From: Acidobacteriota bacterium
GTDB taxonomy: Bacteria; Acidobacteriota; Thermoanaerobaculia; Multivoradales; Multivoraceae
Assembly (NCBI GenBank): GCA_028877275.1
Contig: JAPPFP010000017.1
Span: forward strand, 1-64,000
Reading direction: 5' to 3'
DNA length: 64,000 nt
Shown here: positions 14,039 through 23,470 of the stretch, one piece after another
Numbering within the stretch: position 1 is the first letter of the stretch
Layout: each line of letters begins with the position of its first letter
Made by a program: the position numbers and the translations under genes
Notes under the pieces: model-generated
Database searches by the model: none
Told to the model about the DNA's origin: nothing
The model's input: only the letters and a program-made list of their open reading frames with translations

Positions 14039-14637
14039 CCGCCCCTCGGCGCGAGCGTGAGATCAAGGTCGCGGTCGCCGATCCGGACCGGCTCCGGGAG
14101 CGAGTCCGCGCCGCCGGCGGCAAGCTCGAACGAGCCGCCGCCATGGAGTCGAACTGGGTCTTCGACCGGCGGAACGCGGCGTCGTCCGAGAAGCTGCGGA
14201 CCCGCCGCGAGTTGCTTCGTCTGCGCACCGATGACGGCGGCAGCCGGCTGACGTACAAGTCCGCACCCGAGATCCGGGGCGGAGTGAAGGAGCGCGTGGA
14301 GCACGAGTTCACCGTCGACGACCCGGGGGCGGCGCGGCTGTTCCTCGAGTCGCTCGGCTTCGAGGTCACGGCGCGCTACGAGAAGGTCCGCGAGCGGTGG
14401 CTGCTTCTCGGCTGCGAGGTCGCCCTCGACCGGACGCCGATCGGTGACTTCGTCGAGGTCGAGCAGGTCGACCCGGACCTGCCCGCCGGCGCGATCGAAC
14501 GCGTCTGCCGCCGTTGCGGCATCGATCCGGAGCAGGCGGATCTGCGGGACTATCTGGCGATCTACCGCGATCACCGGGAGCGGCATGAGGGGTTGCCCCG
14601 GGACATGGTGTTTGCGGAAAGCGGAGCGTCGCAGTGA
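14035..14637 (+). CDS. CYTH-domain protein (class IV adenylate cyclase / triphosphatase-like)
   Basis: A 200-aa CYTH-fold protein. In the ORF track it is hidden in the long frame 13573-14637. The N-terminal EREIKV is the ExExK signature of the family, followed by alternating charged strands (VEHEFTV, EVALDRTPIGDFVEVE) lining the tunnel. I start it at TTG 14035, which overlaps the peptidase stop as TTGA; the next residues immediately form the ExExK motif and no ATG or GTG lies in a suitable place. The substrate could be ATP (cAMP synthesis), thiamine triphosphate or inorganic triphosphate. Confidence 0.8.
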   Translation: MTAPRREREIKVAVADPDRLRERVRAAGGKLERAAAMESNWVFDRRNAASSEKLRTRRELLRLRTDDGGSRLTYKSAPEIRGGVKERVEHEFTVDDPGAARLFLESLGFEVTARYEKVRERWLLLGCEVALDRTPIGDFVEVEQVDPDLPAGAIERVCRRCGIDPEQADLRDYLAIYRDHRERHEGLPRDMVFAESGASQ

Positions 14638-15665
14638 GAGGCGCCAGCCGGCGGGTGCGGGCCCTCGTGCTCTGCGCCGGCCGGGGCGAACGGCTGCGGC
14701 CGCTGACCGGTGCCGTGCCCAAGCCCCTGCTGCCGGTGGCCGGCCGCGCCGTCGCCATGCGTACGATCGACCTTCTGCACCGCGCCGGCTGCGAGATCGC
14801 GGTCAACCTGTTCCACCTCGGAGACGCGGTGCGGCGAGGGCTGGAAACCGGGACCGGCGCCCGCGGGATCGAACTCCACTTCGAGGTCGAGCCGGACCTG
14901 CTCGGCACGCTGGGCGCGGTGGTCAACCTGCGGGCCTTCCTCGCCGGCGCCGAGGACGTCGTGCTGGTCAACGGCGACTCGCTCTGCCGCTGGCCGATCC
15001 GCGAGGCGCTCGACCGCCACCGCCGCAGCGGCGCCGACGTCACCCTCCAGCTCGGCTGGGACGACCGGGTCGGCGGCGGCGTGGAGGTCGATCCCCGCGG
15101 CCTGGTGGTTGGGCTCCGCGACGTCCAGGTCGGCCCGGTCCGCGGCCGGAAACGGACCTTTCAGGGCCTCCACGTCCTCTCCCGCCGGGTCGTCGAGCAG
15201 ATCCCGCCGCGCCCGTCGTCGAACGACATCGTCGAGGGCCTCTACCAGCCGCTCCTCCACTCCGGCGCCCGGATCGTCGGCTTCCGCAGCCGCCGGCGCT
15301 GGCACGACCTGGGAACGCCTCGCCGTTACCTCGAAGGCGCCCTCGACTGGGGCCGCACCGCCGGCGGCCGCCGGCGTCGCCGCCGCTTCATCGCTCCGGG
15401 AGTCTCGGTAGCCCCCGGCGCCACCGTCGAACACAGCGTCCTCGAGCCCGGCAGCCATGTCGCCGAGGACGCTGTCGTCGAACGGAGCCTGGTGCTACCC
15501 GGTGCCCGCGTCGGTCCGGGCGCCCGGATTCGGGAGACGATCCTCGCACCTGGAGTCCGCGCCCCCGCCAACCTCCGCATCGAAGAGCAGCTCGTGACGC
15601 CGGTGGACTGGGGGCTTCCACAGCACAGCCGCGAACGGGACGGACTGGTGTTCACGCCCCTCTAG
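14634..15665 (+). CDS. sugar-phosphate nucleotidyltransferase with left-handed beta-helix tail
   Basis: A 343-aa NDP-sugar pyrophosphorylase-like enzyme. The N-terminal nucleotide-binding signature is LCAGRGERLRPLT...PKPLLPVAGR; VNGDSL supplies the metal-binding Asp, and WHDLGTPRRYLEG is the typical C-terminal part of the catalytic domain. Residues ~255-325 contain hexapeptide-type repeats (APGVSVAPGATVEHS, LPGARVGPGARI) forming a beta-helix. The GTG start overlaps the preceding stop (GTGA). It may supply a sugar nucleotide for cell envelope glycans (MurU/ManC-like); the exact substrate is unknown. Confidence 0.85.
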   Translation: MRGASRRVRALVLCAGRGERLRPLTGAVPKPLLPVAGRAVAMRTIDLLHRAGCEIAVNLFHLGDAVRRGLETGTGARGIELHFEVEPDLLGTLGAVVNLRAFLAGAEDVVLVNGDSLCRWPIREALDRHRRSGADVTLQLGWDDRVGGGVEVDPRGLVVGLRDVQVGPVRGRKRTFQGLHVLSRRVVEQIPPRPSSNDIVEGLYQPLLHSGARIVGFRSRRRWHDLGTPRRYLEGALDWGRTAGGRRRRRRFIAPGVSVAPGATVEHSVLEPGSHVAEDAVVERSLVLPGARVGPGARIRETILAPGVRAPANLRIEEQLVTPVDWGLPQHSRERDGLVFTPL

Positions 15666-15717
15666 CTGCGTCGACTTAGTAGAGGGCTGCCCTGACGGCA
15701 AGGATGGTGCTCTGGGT

Positions 15718-15845
15718 ACGCGGGTCTTCCGACCCGCCCCGGGCGAAGCCGCGAAGCGGAGCCCGGACAACAAGGCCGCCGGCCTTTGGCCGGCGACGAT
15801 TTCAAAGCCGCCTTCGGCGGCAGCGGGTCAGAAGACCCGCGCACC
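15718..15845. terminator. cluster of GC hairpins between convergent genes
   Basis: Between convergent stops (15665 and 15884) lie five strong stems: GCGGGTC-TTCC-GACCCGC (15720-15737), CCGGGC...GCCCGG with CCGC-GAA-GCGG nested inside (about 15738-15765), GCCGGCC-TTT-GGCCGGC (15778-15794), GCCGCC-TTC-GGCGGC (15807-15821) and GCGGGTC-AGAA-GACCCGC (15823-15840). There is no U-tract. They may act as a bidirectional terminator or mRNA stabiliser. The last hairpin, with its flank GCGCACC, recurs exactly downstream of ruvB. Confidence 0.5.
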
Positions 15846-15883
15846 GACCCTCCCCCTCGGCCCGGCCCCGGACGGGTACGCAC

Positions 15884-17212
15884 CTAGTCGCCGCCCAGCA
15901 GCACGTCGCGCAAGGCGGCGTAGTTGGCCGGGATCTCGGTGATGCGTTCGGGGAGGCGGGCGCAGCGCTCGAGGGCGGGCGCTGCGGGCGGCTCGATGCC
16001 GATCGTGGTCTGGACGGTTTCGGCGAACTTGGCGGGGTGGGCGGTGCCGAGGACGACGCCGGTGCCGCCGCCTTGGGCTTCGAGTTCCGCCTTGAGGCCC
16101 AGGTAGCCGACGGCTGTGTGGGGGTCGAGCACGTAGCCGGTGCGGTCGTGGACGTCCCGCATGGCGCGCCGGGTCGCGTCGTCGTCGAAGGCGTGGCCCG
16201 CCACGTCGCGGCGGATGCGCTCGAGCGGCTCGCCGGTGCTGTTGTAGAGGTGGGCGATGCGGGCGAAGTTGCTCGGATTGCCGACATCCATCGCATTCGA
16301 GATCGTGGCGACCGAACCGCGCGGCAGGTAGTCGCCGCTCCGGAGGTAGGCCGGCACGACGTCGTTCACGTTGGTCGCCGCGACGAAGCGGGAGACGGGC
16401 AGGCCGATCCGCTTCGCGATCAGGCCGGCCGTCAGGTTGCCGAAGTTGCCGCTCGGCGTCGAGAACACGAGCGGCTCGCCGGCGTCGTCGAGCGGCGGCG
16501 AGGGGAGCTGCGCCCAGGCATGGAAGTAGTAGAAGACCTGGGGAAGCAGCCGGCCGACGTTGATCGAGTTGGCCGAGGCGAGAGGCCGTTCCTGGCGCAA
16601 CTCGCCGTCGGCGAAGGCCTCCCGGGCCAGGCTCTGGCAGTCGTCGAAGGTGCCTTCCACCGCGACCGCGGTCACGTTGCCGCCCAGGGTCGTGAACAGG
16701 CGCCGCTGCGCCTCGGTGACCAGCCCGTCCGGGTACAGCACGCAGACCCGGAAGCCGGCGACGCCGCTGAACGCGTGGGCCACGGCGCTGCCGGTGTCGC
16801 CGCTGGTCGCCACGATCACGGTGGTTTCGGCATCGCCGGCTACCGTCGCGAACCGCGCCATCAGGCGGGCCATGACCCGCGAGGCGACGTCCTTGAAGGC
16901 GAGCGTCGGCCCGTGGAACAGCTCCAGGCAGTGGATGCCGGGCTCGATCCGGGTGAGCGGGATCGGGAAATCGAGAGCGTCCTCGATCAGGTCCGCGTGT
17001 TCGGAATCCGGGAACTCAGAGCCGTACAGGCGGTGGCCGAGGATGGCGGAGATGCCGGTCAGCGGCAGCAACTCCAGCATGGCGAGTTCCGCGGCGTTCA
17101 GAGGCTCCAGGCGCTCGGGAACGAACAGGCCGCCGTCCGGGGCCGGCCCTTCGAGCAGCGCTTCGGCGAGGGTGACCGGCGAGGTCTTTCCCGCCGTGCT
17201 GATGAAATGCAC
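15884..17212 (-). CDS. thrC: threonine synthase
   Basis: PLP enzyme that converts O-phosphohomoserine to threonine, the last step of the pathway. I place the start at GTG 17212: GGAG lies 7 nt upstream and the protein then begins VHFISTAGK, the usual family N-terminus; the track's ATG at 17227 adds five unconserved residues. The 442-aa protein has the PLP Lys in TLAFKDVASRV, followed by ATSGDTGSA and SGNFGNL. Last gene of thrA-asd-thrB-thrC. It is convergent with the nucleotidyltransferase gene across the hairpin cluster. Confidence 0.95.
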   Translation of the reverse strand: MHFISTAGKTSPVTLAEALLEGPAPDGGLFVPERLEPLNAAELAMLELLPLTGISAILGHRLYGSEFPDSEHADLIEDALDFPIPLTRIEPGIHCLELFHGPTLAFKDVASRVMARLMARFATVAGDAETTVIVATSGDTGSAVAHAFSGVAGFRVCVLYPDGLVTEAQRRLFTTLGGNVTAVAVEGTFDDCQSLAREAFADGELRQERPLASANSINVGRLLPQVFYYFHAWAQLPSPPLDDAGEPLVFSTPSGNFGNLTAGLIAKRIGLPVSRFVAATNVNDVVPAYLRSGDYLPRGSVATISNAMDVGNPSNFARIAHLYNSTGEPLERIRRDVAGHAFDDDATRRAMRDVHDRTGYVLDPHTAVGYLGLKAELEAQGGGTGVVLGTAHPAKFAETVQTTIGIEPPAAPALERCARLPERITEIPANYAALRDVLLGGD

Positions 17213-17213
17213 T

Positions 17214-18197
17214 CTACTTCTCCTCATTGATTACGCGTGCGCCCGGCGCCGGCAGGGGCGCGACGAGCTGATCGCAGTTGACTCCGGCGGACGATTCGAA
17301 CGCGCCTGCCATGGCTACGGCTACCTGCCTGGCGCGGGCCCCGTCGTCGCACAGGGCGAACAGCGCCGGGCCGCTGCCCGAGAGGCTGCAGCCCAGTGCG
17401 CCGGCGTTTATCGCGGCCGCCTTGGCGGCGCCGAAGCCGGGCACGCCCGGCGCGCGGACGGGCTCGGCGACGACGTCGACCAGGGCGCGTGACAGGAGTT
17501 CCAGGTCGGAACGATAGAGCGCCGCCACCAGTGCGGCGGCGTTGCCCCACTGGGTCACGGCGCGCTCGAGCGGCAGGTGGCGATCCAGGCGGGCCCGTGA
17601 CTCCTTCGTGTTCACCTCGGCGTGGGGCCTGACGAGAGCGCAGGTCAGGCCCTCGGGCACCGGCAGGTCGATCACGTCCGGCTCGGGATCGAGCGAGCGG
17701 ACCAGCACGAGTCCGCCGAGCAGGGAAGGGGCCAGGTTGTCCGCGTGCGCGCCCCCGCTCGCCAGGATCTCGCCGGCGACGGCGTAGCGCAGCAGGGCAG
17801 CGGCCGGCAGTTCCAGACCGAGCAGTGCGTCGACCGCGACCACCGCCGCCACCGCGCTGGCGGCGCTCGAACCCAGTCCGCTCTCGAGCGGCATGCGCTT
17901 CTCGATCTCGAGGTCGACGGCCTTGTCCGGCGCATCCCCGTGGACGAGCGCCTTCGCGGCGACGGCGGCCGTGTTGCGCTCCGCCTCGAGCGGCAGCCGT
18001 CCTTCGTCGCCGGCGATCGCCGTGATGCGGACCGGGCCGTGCCCGCCGGCGGTCGGCTCGCGCTCGCGGGCGGTGACGACGTCTCCCGGGCCCAGGTGGC
18101 CGTTGCCCTCCGATTGCAGGGCGAAGCCCAGGATGTCGAATCCGCAGGCAATGTTGGAGACCGAGGCCGGGGCGAACGCCCTCACTGACTTCGTCAT
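17214..18197 (-). CDS. thrB: homoserine kinase
   Basis: GHMP-family kinase that phosphorylates homoserine. The real protein is the 327-aa C-terminal part of the 659-aa ORF in the track, starting MTKSVRAFAPASVSN at ATG 18197. The signature PLESGLGSSAASAVA is the ATP-binding GHMP motif, and LSGSGPALFAL is the conserved C-terminal glycine-rich motif. Its start overlaps the asd stop (ATGA); thrC starts 2 nt past its stop. Confidence 0.95.
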   Translation of the reverse strand: MTKSVRAFAPASVSNIACGFDILGFALQSEGNGHLGPGDVVTAREREPTAGGHGPVRITAIAGDEGRLPLEAERNTAAVAAKALVHGDAPDKAVDLEIEKRMPLESGLGSSAASAVAAVVAVDALLGLELPAAALLRYAVAGEILASGGAHADNLAPSLLGGLVLVRSLDPEPDVIDLPVPEGLTCALVRPHAEVNTKESRARLDRHLPLERAVTQWGNAAALVAALYRSDLELLSRALVDVVAEPVRAPGVPGFGAAKAAAINAGALGCSLSGSGPALFALCDDGARARQVAVAMAGAFESSAGVNCDQLVAPLPAPGARVINEEK

Positions 18198-19285
18198 TCG
18201 GCGGCCCGTCGCCCGCAGCGGACGACGGCGAGCTCGGCGGCGAGCAGCGCCCCGCCGGCGGCGCCCCGCAGGGTGTTGTGCGACAGGGCGACGAACCGGT
18301 AGCCGAGGATCGGACACTCCCGCAGCCTGCCGATGGAGGTCGTCATGCCCTGGCCGAGGTCCCGGTGGACGCGCGTCTGAGGCGGCTCGTCGTCGCCGAG
18401 GTAGACGGTCGGCTGCACCGGCGCCGACGGCAAACCCCGTTCCTGCGGCTCGGCGCGGAAACTCCGCCAGGCTTCCCGGACGTCCTCCATCGCCGGCTCG
18501 CCCTTGAGGTCGACCGAAATGCAGAGCGTGTGTCCGTCGACCACGGGAACGCGGTTGCACTGGGCGGAGACCGCGACCTCGGCCGGCTCGATCGTTCCGC
18601 CGCTCAACCGGCCCAGGATCTTGCCGGTCTCGATCTCGAGCTTCTCCTCTTCGCTGGAGATCCAGGGGATCACGTTGTCCAGGATCTGGTAACTCGAGAT
18701 GCCGGGCAGCCCGGCGCCGGATACCGCCTGCAGCGTCACGACGGAGATCCGCTCGAAGCCGAAGGCGTCGGCGAGAGGCTTGAGCGCCAGCACCAGCCCG
18801 ATCGTCGAGCAGTTCGGGTTGGCGACGATGCCGGCGGGAAGCGCCTGGCCGCCCTCGGGCGGAGACAGCAGCGAGAGGTGGTCCGGGTTCACTTCGGGCA
18901 CGAGCAGCGGCACGTCCGCGTCCATGCGGTGGGCGCTCGCGTTGGTGACGACCAGGCAGCGCCGTGCGAACCGGGGCTCGATGTCTCTCGCGACGCTGGC
19001 GTCCAGGGCCGAGAAGACAATGTCCAGTTCGCCGCCGGGCAGGTTGGCACCGTCCATCAGTTCGTCGATCGTCTGAACGGGCATGGCCGCCACCGCGTCG
19101 TCGATGGGCCGGGTCTGAATCCAGGTCACCGCGTCGCGGTAGGCCTTCCCGGCGGACCGCTCGGAGGCGGCCAGCGCCGTCAACTCGAACCACGGGTGCT
19201 CCGCCAGCAGGGTGACGAAGCGCTGGCCCACGGTGCCGGTCGCACCGAGGACGGCGGCGCGGAGGGGTTCGTTGCGGGTTGTCAT
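18194..19285 (-). CDS. asd: aspartate-semialdehyde dehydrogenase
   Basis: Reduces aspartyl phosphate to aspartate semialdehyde, feeding homoserine synthesis. The track ORF is N-terminally overextended; the protein begins [21 protein letters not shown] at ATG 19285, 363 aa, with the NADP-binding GATGTVGQ at 14-21 and the catalytic Cys in ANPNCSTIGL (Cys159). Features such as WFELTALAASERSAGKAY match the archaeal/fungal-type Asd rather than the common bacterial type. It overlaps both neighbours by 4 nt, so thrA, asd and thrB are translationally coupled. Confidence 0.93.
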   Translation of the reverse strand: MTTRNEPLRAAVLGATGTVGQRFVTLLAEHPWFELTALAASERSAGKAYRDAVTWIQTRPIDDAVAAMPVQTIDELMDGANLPGGELDIVFSALDASVARDIEPRFARRCLVVTNASAHRMDADVPLLVPEVNPDHLSLLSPPEGGQALPAGIVANPNCSTIGLVLALKPLADAFGFERISVVTLQAVSGAGLPGISSYQILDNVIPWISSEEEKLEIETGKILGRLSGGTIEPAEVAVSAQCNRVPVVDGHTLCISVDLKGEPAMEDVREAWRSFRAEPQERGLPSAPVQPTVYLGDDEPPQTRVHRDLGQGMTTSIGRLRECPILGYRFVALSHNTLRGAAGGALLAAELAVVRCGRRAAE

Positions 19286-21825
19286 GGTGAGGCTCCCCGC
19301 TCGGCCCAGGCGCGCAGGATGTCGCCGAATACGCCGCCGGCGGTGAGTTCGGTCCCGGCGCCGGGTCCCTGGACGATCAGCGGCCGCGCATTGTAGCGCT
19401 GGCTCCGGAAGACGAACATGTTGTCCGACGCCGGCATTCCTGCCACCGGGTGGTCGGGCGGAACGGCTCGGAGCCCGACCCGGGCCGTCGCGCTCTCGCC
19501 GCCCGTGTCCAGTTCGGCGAGATAGGCGAGTTCGAGTCCGGCGGACCTGGCCTCGGCGAAGCGGGCCGCCATCTCCTCGTCCGCGGAGGCGAGGCGCTGC
19601 CAGTAGTCCTCGAGCGGCAGGTCGGCGAGGTCGGGCCGGTCGAGCATGGGCGCCACCTCGACGTCGTCCATCTCGAGATCGGCGCCGCACAGCCGGGCCA
19701 GGATGAGCAGCTTGCGCGCCACGTCCAGTCCGCCGAGGTCGTCGCGCGGGTCCGGCTCCGTGTAGCCCAACCCGTGGGCCCGGCGGACGGCGTCGCTCCA
19801 CACCTGCCGCGCGCTCAGCTCGCCGGTGAGATAGGCCAGCGTTCCGGAGAAGACGCCCGAGACGGACTCGATCGGATCGCCCGCGCCAAGCAGCAGATCG
19901 ACAGTGTGGAGGACAGGCAGGCCGGCGCCCACGGTCGCCTCGTGAAAGACGTTCGCCCCGCTGTCGGCGCGGAACGCGCGGAAGTCCGCGATCGGCCCCG
20001 CGAAGGGAAGCTTGTTGGCGCTGACCACCGCGGCGCCGGCTGCGAGAGCCTGGTGGTAGACCGCGCCCATGGCGCCGCTCGCCGTGACATCGACCAGTAT
20101 CGTGCGGCCGCCGCCGGCCGCGGTTTCACCGAGGTGCTCGAGCAGGCGGTCGAGGTCCGCCGTTTCGCCGCCCTGCTCCAGGGCGGTTCGCCACCCGTCC
20201 GTGTCCGCGGCGGCGCCGGGGTCGAGGCGCCTGCCGCCCCGGCGCACCGCGAGCTCCATGAAACGGGAGCTCGCCAGACCCCGCAACTGCAGGTCGATAC
20301 CTCGCTGCTCGAGCGCGTCCCGCTCGGCGGCGAGCTGCCGGAGCAGGGCCGATCCGACGCCGCCGACGCCGAGCACGTAGAGCGCGAGCCGTCCGGAGGC
20401 GGCGCGGTGAAAGAACTCCCGGTGGATCCAGCGCACCGCGCGTCCCTCGTCGGCCCTGGCGACGACCATCGAGATGTTCCGCTCGGACGAACCCTGGGCC
20501 ACCGCCCTCACGTTGACGCCGCGCCGGCCCAGGATGCCGAACACGCGCCCGGCGATGCCGGGCCGATCGCGCATGCCGTCGCCGACCACCGCAACGATGG
20601 ACTGGTCCCGCTCGACCCTGATGGGACGCACCGATCCGGCCTCGATCTCCGCCCGGAACTCCGCGTCTACCGCCTTCCTCGCCGCCTCGGAGACGCCGGG
20701 CTCGACCGCGAAGCAGATCGAGTGCTCACTGGACGCCTGCGAGATCAGGATCGCGCTGGCTCTGCTCGCCGCCAGGGCGTCGAACAGCCGCGCGGCGACG
20801 CCCGGGGTGCCGACCAGGTTGTCGCCGACCAGCAGCATCAGGTGGACGTCGTCGATCGAGGAGATGCCGGTGACCGCCGTGCCGCGAGCCCGCTGCCGGT
20901 CCCTGCCGCCGTCGACCAGGGTGCCGGGGTGCTCGGGGTCGAGGGTGCTGCGAACGAGCAGGGGGATGGCCTTGCGACGGGCCGGCGTGACCGTTGGCGG
21001 GTAGACGACCCTGGCGCCGAAGTGAGAGAGCTCGAGCATCTCCTCGTAACTCAACCGCGGGATCGGCAGGGCGTCCTCGACGCGTCTCGGGTCGGCCGTC
21101 ATCACGCCCGGGACGTCGGTCCAGATCTCGATCCCTTCGGCGTCGAGCGCGGCGCCGACCAGCGAGGCCGTCAGGTCGGAACCGCTGCGGCCCAGGGTCG
21201 TCGTTTCCCCTTCCGACGTGCTGCCGAGGAAGCCGGTCACCACCTGCAGGGGGCCGTCCTCGCCGAGCCCGGCGAAATGGGCGGCGATCGCGTCCATCGT
21301 CGGTTCGAGCGCGACGAGCGCCGCCTGGAAGGAGCGATCGGTCCGAACCAGCGGGCGAGCGTCGCGGGCCTCGGCCGGCAGGCTCCGGGCGCGGAGCGCC
21401 GCGGCCAGGAGCTGGGTCGACAGGAGCTCACCGTGGCAGACGATCCGGTCGATCCAGGCTTCCCGAGGTCGCTCCGCGGTGATCCCGGTCCGCTCGCAGT
21501 CGCCGAGTTCCCGGACCAGGCCCTCGCACAGTTCGTCGAGGGCCGCCCTGAGGGCGGGCAGGTCGGCCGGGTCCGCGACCTCGGCCGCGATCTTCAGGTG
21601 GTGGTCGCGAAGCGCGGCGGCTTCGCTCGCCGTCTCGGCGCCCCCGTTGCCCTCAAGAGCGCCCGCTGCCAGCGCCAGCAGGCGGTCCGTGACCCCGCCG
21701 AGAGCGGAGACGACCACCGCACCGTTCCCCGGGCAACCGTCGAGTTGCCGTTCGACGATCCGCGCGGCCGCCTGCAGGCGGCCTGCGTCGGCCACGGAGG
21801 AGCCGCCGAACTTGAGTACTTTCAT
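19282..21825 (-). CDS. thrA: bifunctional aspartokinase / homoserine dehydrogenase
   Basis: An 847-aa fusion catalysing the first and third steps of threonine synthesis. The N-terminal aspartokinase starts [13 protein letters not shown]. Residues ~310-470 are a pair of ACT regulatory domains ([32 protein letters not shown]). From ~485 the homoserine dehydrogenase domain begins with the dinucleotide-binding [12 protein letters not shown], and [18 protein letters not shown] carries the catalytic region. Feedback control by threonine through the ACT domains is expected for the family. First gene of the operon; the upstream gap contains repeat element A. Confidence 0.95.
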   Translation of the reverse strand: MKVLKFGGSSVADAGRLQAAARIVERQLDGCPGNGAVVVSALGGVTDRLLALAAGALEGNGGAETASEAAALRDHHLKIAAEVADPADLPALRAALDELCEGLVRELGDCERTGITAERPREAWIDRIVCHGELLSTQLLAAALRARSLPAEARDARPLVRTDRSFQAALVALEPTMDAIAAHFAGLGEDGPLQVVTGFLGSTSEGETTTLGRSGSDLTASLVGAALDAEGIEIWTDVPGVMTADPRRVEDALPIPRLSYEEMLELSHFGARVVYPPTVTPARRKAIPLLVRSTLDPEHPGTLVDGGRDRQRARGTAVTGISSIDDVHLMLLVGDNLVGTPGVAARLFDALAASRASAILISQASSEHSICFAVEPGVSEAARKAVDAEFRAEIEAGSVRPIRVERDQSIVAVVGDGMRDRPGIAGRVFGILGRRGVNVRAVAQGSSERNISMVVARADEGRAVRWIHREFFHRAASGRLALYVLGVGGVGSALLRQLAAERDALEQRGIDLQLRGLASSRFMELAVRRGGRRLDPGAAADTDGWRTALEQGGETADLDRLLEHLGETAAGGGRTILVDVTASGAMGAVYHQALAAGAAVVSANKLPFAGPIADFRAFRADSGANVFHEATVGAGLPVLHTVDLLLGAGDPIESVSGVFSGTLAYLTGELSARQVWSDAVRRAHGLGYTEPDPRDDLGGLDVARKLLILARLCGADLEMDDVEVAPMLDRPDLADLPLEDYWQRLASADEEMAARFAEARSAGLELAYLAELDTGGESATARVGLRAVPPDHPVAGMPASDNMFVFRSQRYNARPLIVQGPGAGTELTAGGVFGDILRAWAERGASP

Positions 21826-21920
21826 GATCGGATGCGTTGGAAGTCACGTCGTCGGAGGGCGCGAAAGGCGCCATAGCGTATACGCGAGCGGCAGTCGACG
21901 CCACGGCGGGGGAGGCACCC

Positions 21921-22101
21921 GCCCGTTCTGGGGCCGGAGGGGGTCAGCTCCCAGGGTGACGCGGGCGCTTGAGAGGAGATGGTAGGGGCTGCGCCCGCTC
22001 CGCTTCACTCGCTCCGGTCTGGCGTCGGATCCTGTGCGGTCGGTGGCCGTCGCTCGTTCAGAGGCACCTGGGAGCTGACCCCCTCCGGACCCAGAACGGG
22101 C
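21921..22101 (+). repeat. palindromic repeat element, copy A
   Basis: A 181-bp element bounded by ~35-bp imperfect terminal inverted repeats (GCCCGTTCTGGGGCCGGAGG... and its complement), containing GGGGTCAGCTCCCAGG at one end and CCTGGGAGCTGACCCC at the other. It recurs in opposite orientation at 24547-24726, and half of it recurs at 46141-46220. The interior (GAGAGGAGATGG, CGCTCCGCTTCACTCGCTCCGG, CGTCGCTCGTTCAGAGGCACCT) is also conserved between copies A and B. It encodes no protein; a MITE- or REPIN-like non-autonomous element is most likely. Confidence 0.8.
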
Positions 22102-22153
22102 TGGACGTCTTTGCCGGGGGCCGCTGGCCTGTCGTTCGGACTGTGCCAGTAGG

Positions 22154-22176
22154 GCGGGTCAGAAGACCCGCGCACC
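22154..22176 (-). terminator. hairpin downstream of ruvB
   Basis: GCGGGTC-AGAA-GACCCGC followed by GCACC, 18 nt past the ruvB stop. It is a 23-bp exact copy of the sequence at 15823-15845 downstream of thrC. Position suggests 3'-end formation; no U-tract is seen. Confidence 0.4.
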
Positions 22177-22189
22177 CAGCCGGAGCGAC

Positions 22190-23221
22190 CTAGAAGAGGG
22201 TGTTGTGGACGGGCAGGTCCAGGTGTTCGTATGCGCGTTTGGTGGCCACGCGGCCGCGGCGAGTGCGCTGTAGGAACCCCTTCTGGACGAGGTACGGCTC
22301 GTAAAAGTCCTCGATCGTGCCCTCGTCTTCGCCGACCGAGGCCGCTAGTGCCTTCAGGCCGGCCGGGCCGCCGCCGTACTGCTCGATCAGCAGTTTCATG
22401 ATCCTGCGGTCGATCTTGTCGAGGCCCTGCTCGTCGACTTCCTGCTGGAGGAGAGCCTGGTTTGCGGTGTCGCGGTCGATCCGCCCGTCCGCTTCTATCT
22501 GCGCGTAGTCGCGCACCCGGCGCAGCAGCCGGTTCGCGATCCTGGGCGTGCCGCGGCTGCGCCGGGCGATCTCGTCGGCGCCGCCCAGGTCGACGGGCAC
22601 CTCGAGCAGCTCGGCCGAGCGCTGGATGATGACGCTGAGAACGTCCGGACCGTAGAAGTCGAGCCGGTGGACGATGCCGAAGCGCCCCTGCAGCGGTGGC
22701 GTGATCAGGCCGGCGCGGGTGGTGGCGCCGACCAGTGTGAATCGGGGCAGATCGATGCGCACCGTCTTGGCCATCGGCCCGGCACCGATCACCAGATCGA
22801 GCTGGAAGTCCTCGAGCGCCGGGTAGAGGATCTCCTCCACCGTCGGACCGAGCCGGTGGATCTCGTCGATGAAGAGGACGTCCCCGGGTTCGAGGTTGGT
22901 CAGGATCGCCGCCAGGTCGCCCGCCCGCTCCAGGACCGGACCGGAGGTGGACCGCAAGGTGGAACCCATCTCCCTGGCGATGATGTGCGCCAGGGTCGTT
23001 TTGCCGAGCCCGGGCGGCCCGAACAGCAGCACGTGGTCCAGAGCCTCGCCCCGCCGGCGCGCCGCCTGCATGTAGATGTCGAGCAGCTCGACGATCTTCT
23101 CCTGGCCCAGATACTCGTTCAGCCGCTGCGGCCGCAGCGACGGTTCGAGGCGACGGTCCTCCGCGTCCCGGGCGGCTGAGAGAACGCTCTCTTCACCGTC
23201 GGTGCCAACCGTCCCGGCCAT
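22190..23221 (-). CDS. ruvB: Holliday junction branch-migration helicase RuvB
   Basis: Hexameric AAA+ motor that drives branch migration with RuvA. The 343-aa protein starts with [16 protein letters not shown], has Walker [13 protein letters not shown], Walker [12 protein letters not shown], sensor VGATTRAGL, and the C-terminal winged helix with [15 protein letters not shown]. It is separated from ruvA (24756-25373) by an odd tRNA, a winged-helix gene and repeat element B; no ruvC is in the window. Confidence 0.97.
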   Translation of the reverse strand: MAGTVGTDGEESVLSAARDAEDRRLEPSLRPQRLNEYLGQEKIVELLDIYMQAARRRGEALDHVLLFGPPGLGKTTLAHIIAREMGSTLRSTSGPVLERAGDLAAILTNLEPGDVLFIDEIHRLGPTVEEILYPALEDFQLDLVIGAGPMAKTVRIDLPRFTLVGATTRAGLITPPLQGRFGIVHRLDFYGPDVLSVIIQRSAELLEVPVDLGGADEIARRSRGTPRIANRLLRRVRDYAQIEADGRIDRDTANQALLQQEVDEQGLDKIDRRIMKLLIEQYGGGPAGLKALAASVGEDEGTIEDFYEPYLVQKGFLQRTRRGRVATKRAYEHLDLPVHNTLF

Positions 23222-23470
23222 GGGCGGATGCTATCGCGGTATCACTGGGGAGGAAGACTACTCGGCGGAGGAACGCGCTGACATCAGCTAAGGCGAGCCC
23301 GAGCGTGTGTTTGTCGTCAAGACTGCCTTGGTGCCTTCTCTCTATACAGGTGGTGGTTTGTTTCAAGAGTCAGCAAAGAGTAGATCTAAGTTGACTAAAG
23401 TGGTCTACGTGGGTACGCTGCGCCCACTGTGGGCGTTTTCAAGCCTGCGGAGGATCTTCGACAAGGAGTA

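Larger units (their letters stand above)
21826..22189. other. intergenic region thrA-ruvB
   Basis: This 364-bp stretch holds the promoter side of thrA (21826-21900, no convincing -35/-10 pair), the 181-bp palindromic element copy A (21921-22101), and a GCGGGTC hairpin (22154-22171) just downstream of ruvB. No protein-coding gene is seen. Confidence 0.6.

Noticed and set aside
15704-17230. 508-aa plus-strand ORF opposite thrC
   Set aside because: It is the antisense shadow of thrC; composition is Arg/Gly/Val-rich without domains, and thrC has all motifs.
19450-21876. 808-aa plus-strand ORF opposite thrA
   Set aside because: Antisense shadow produced by high GC codon bias; no recognisable motif.
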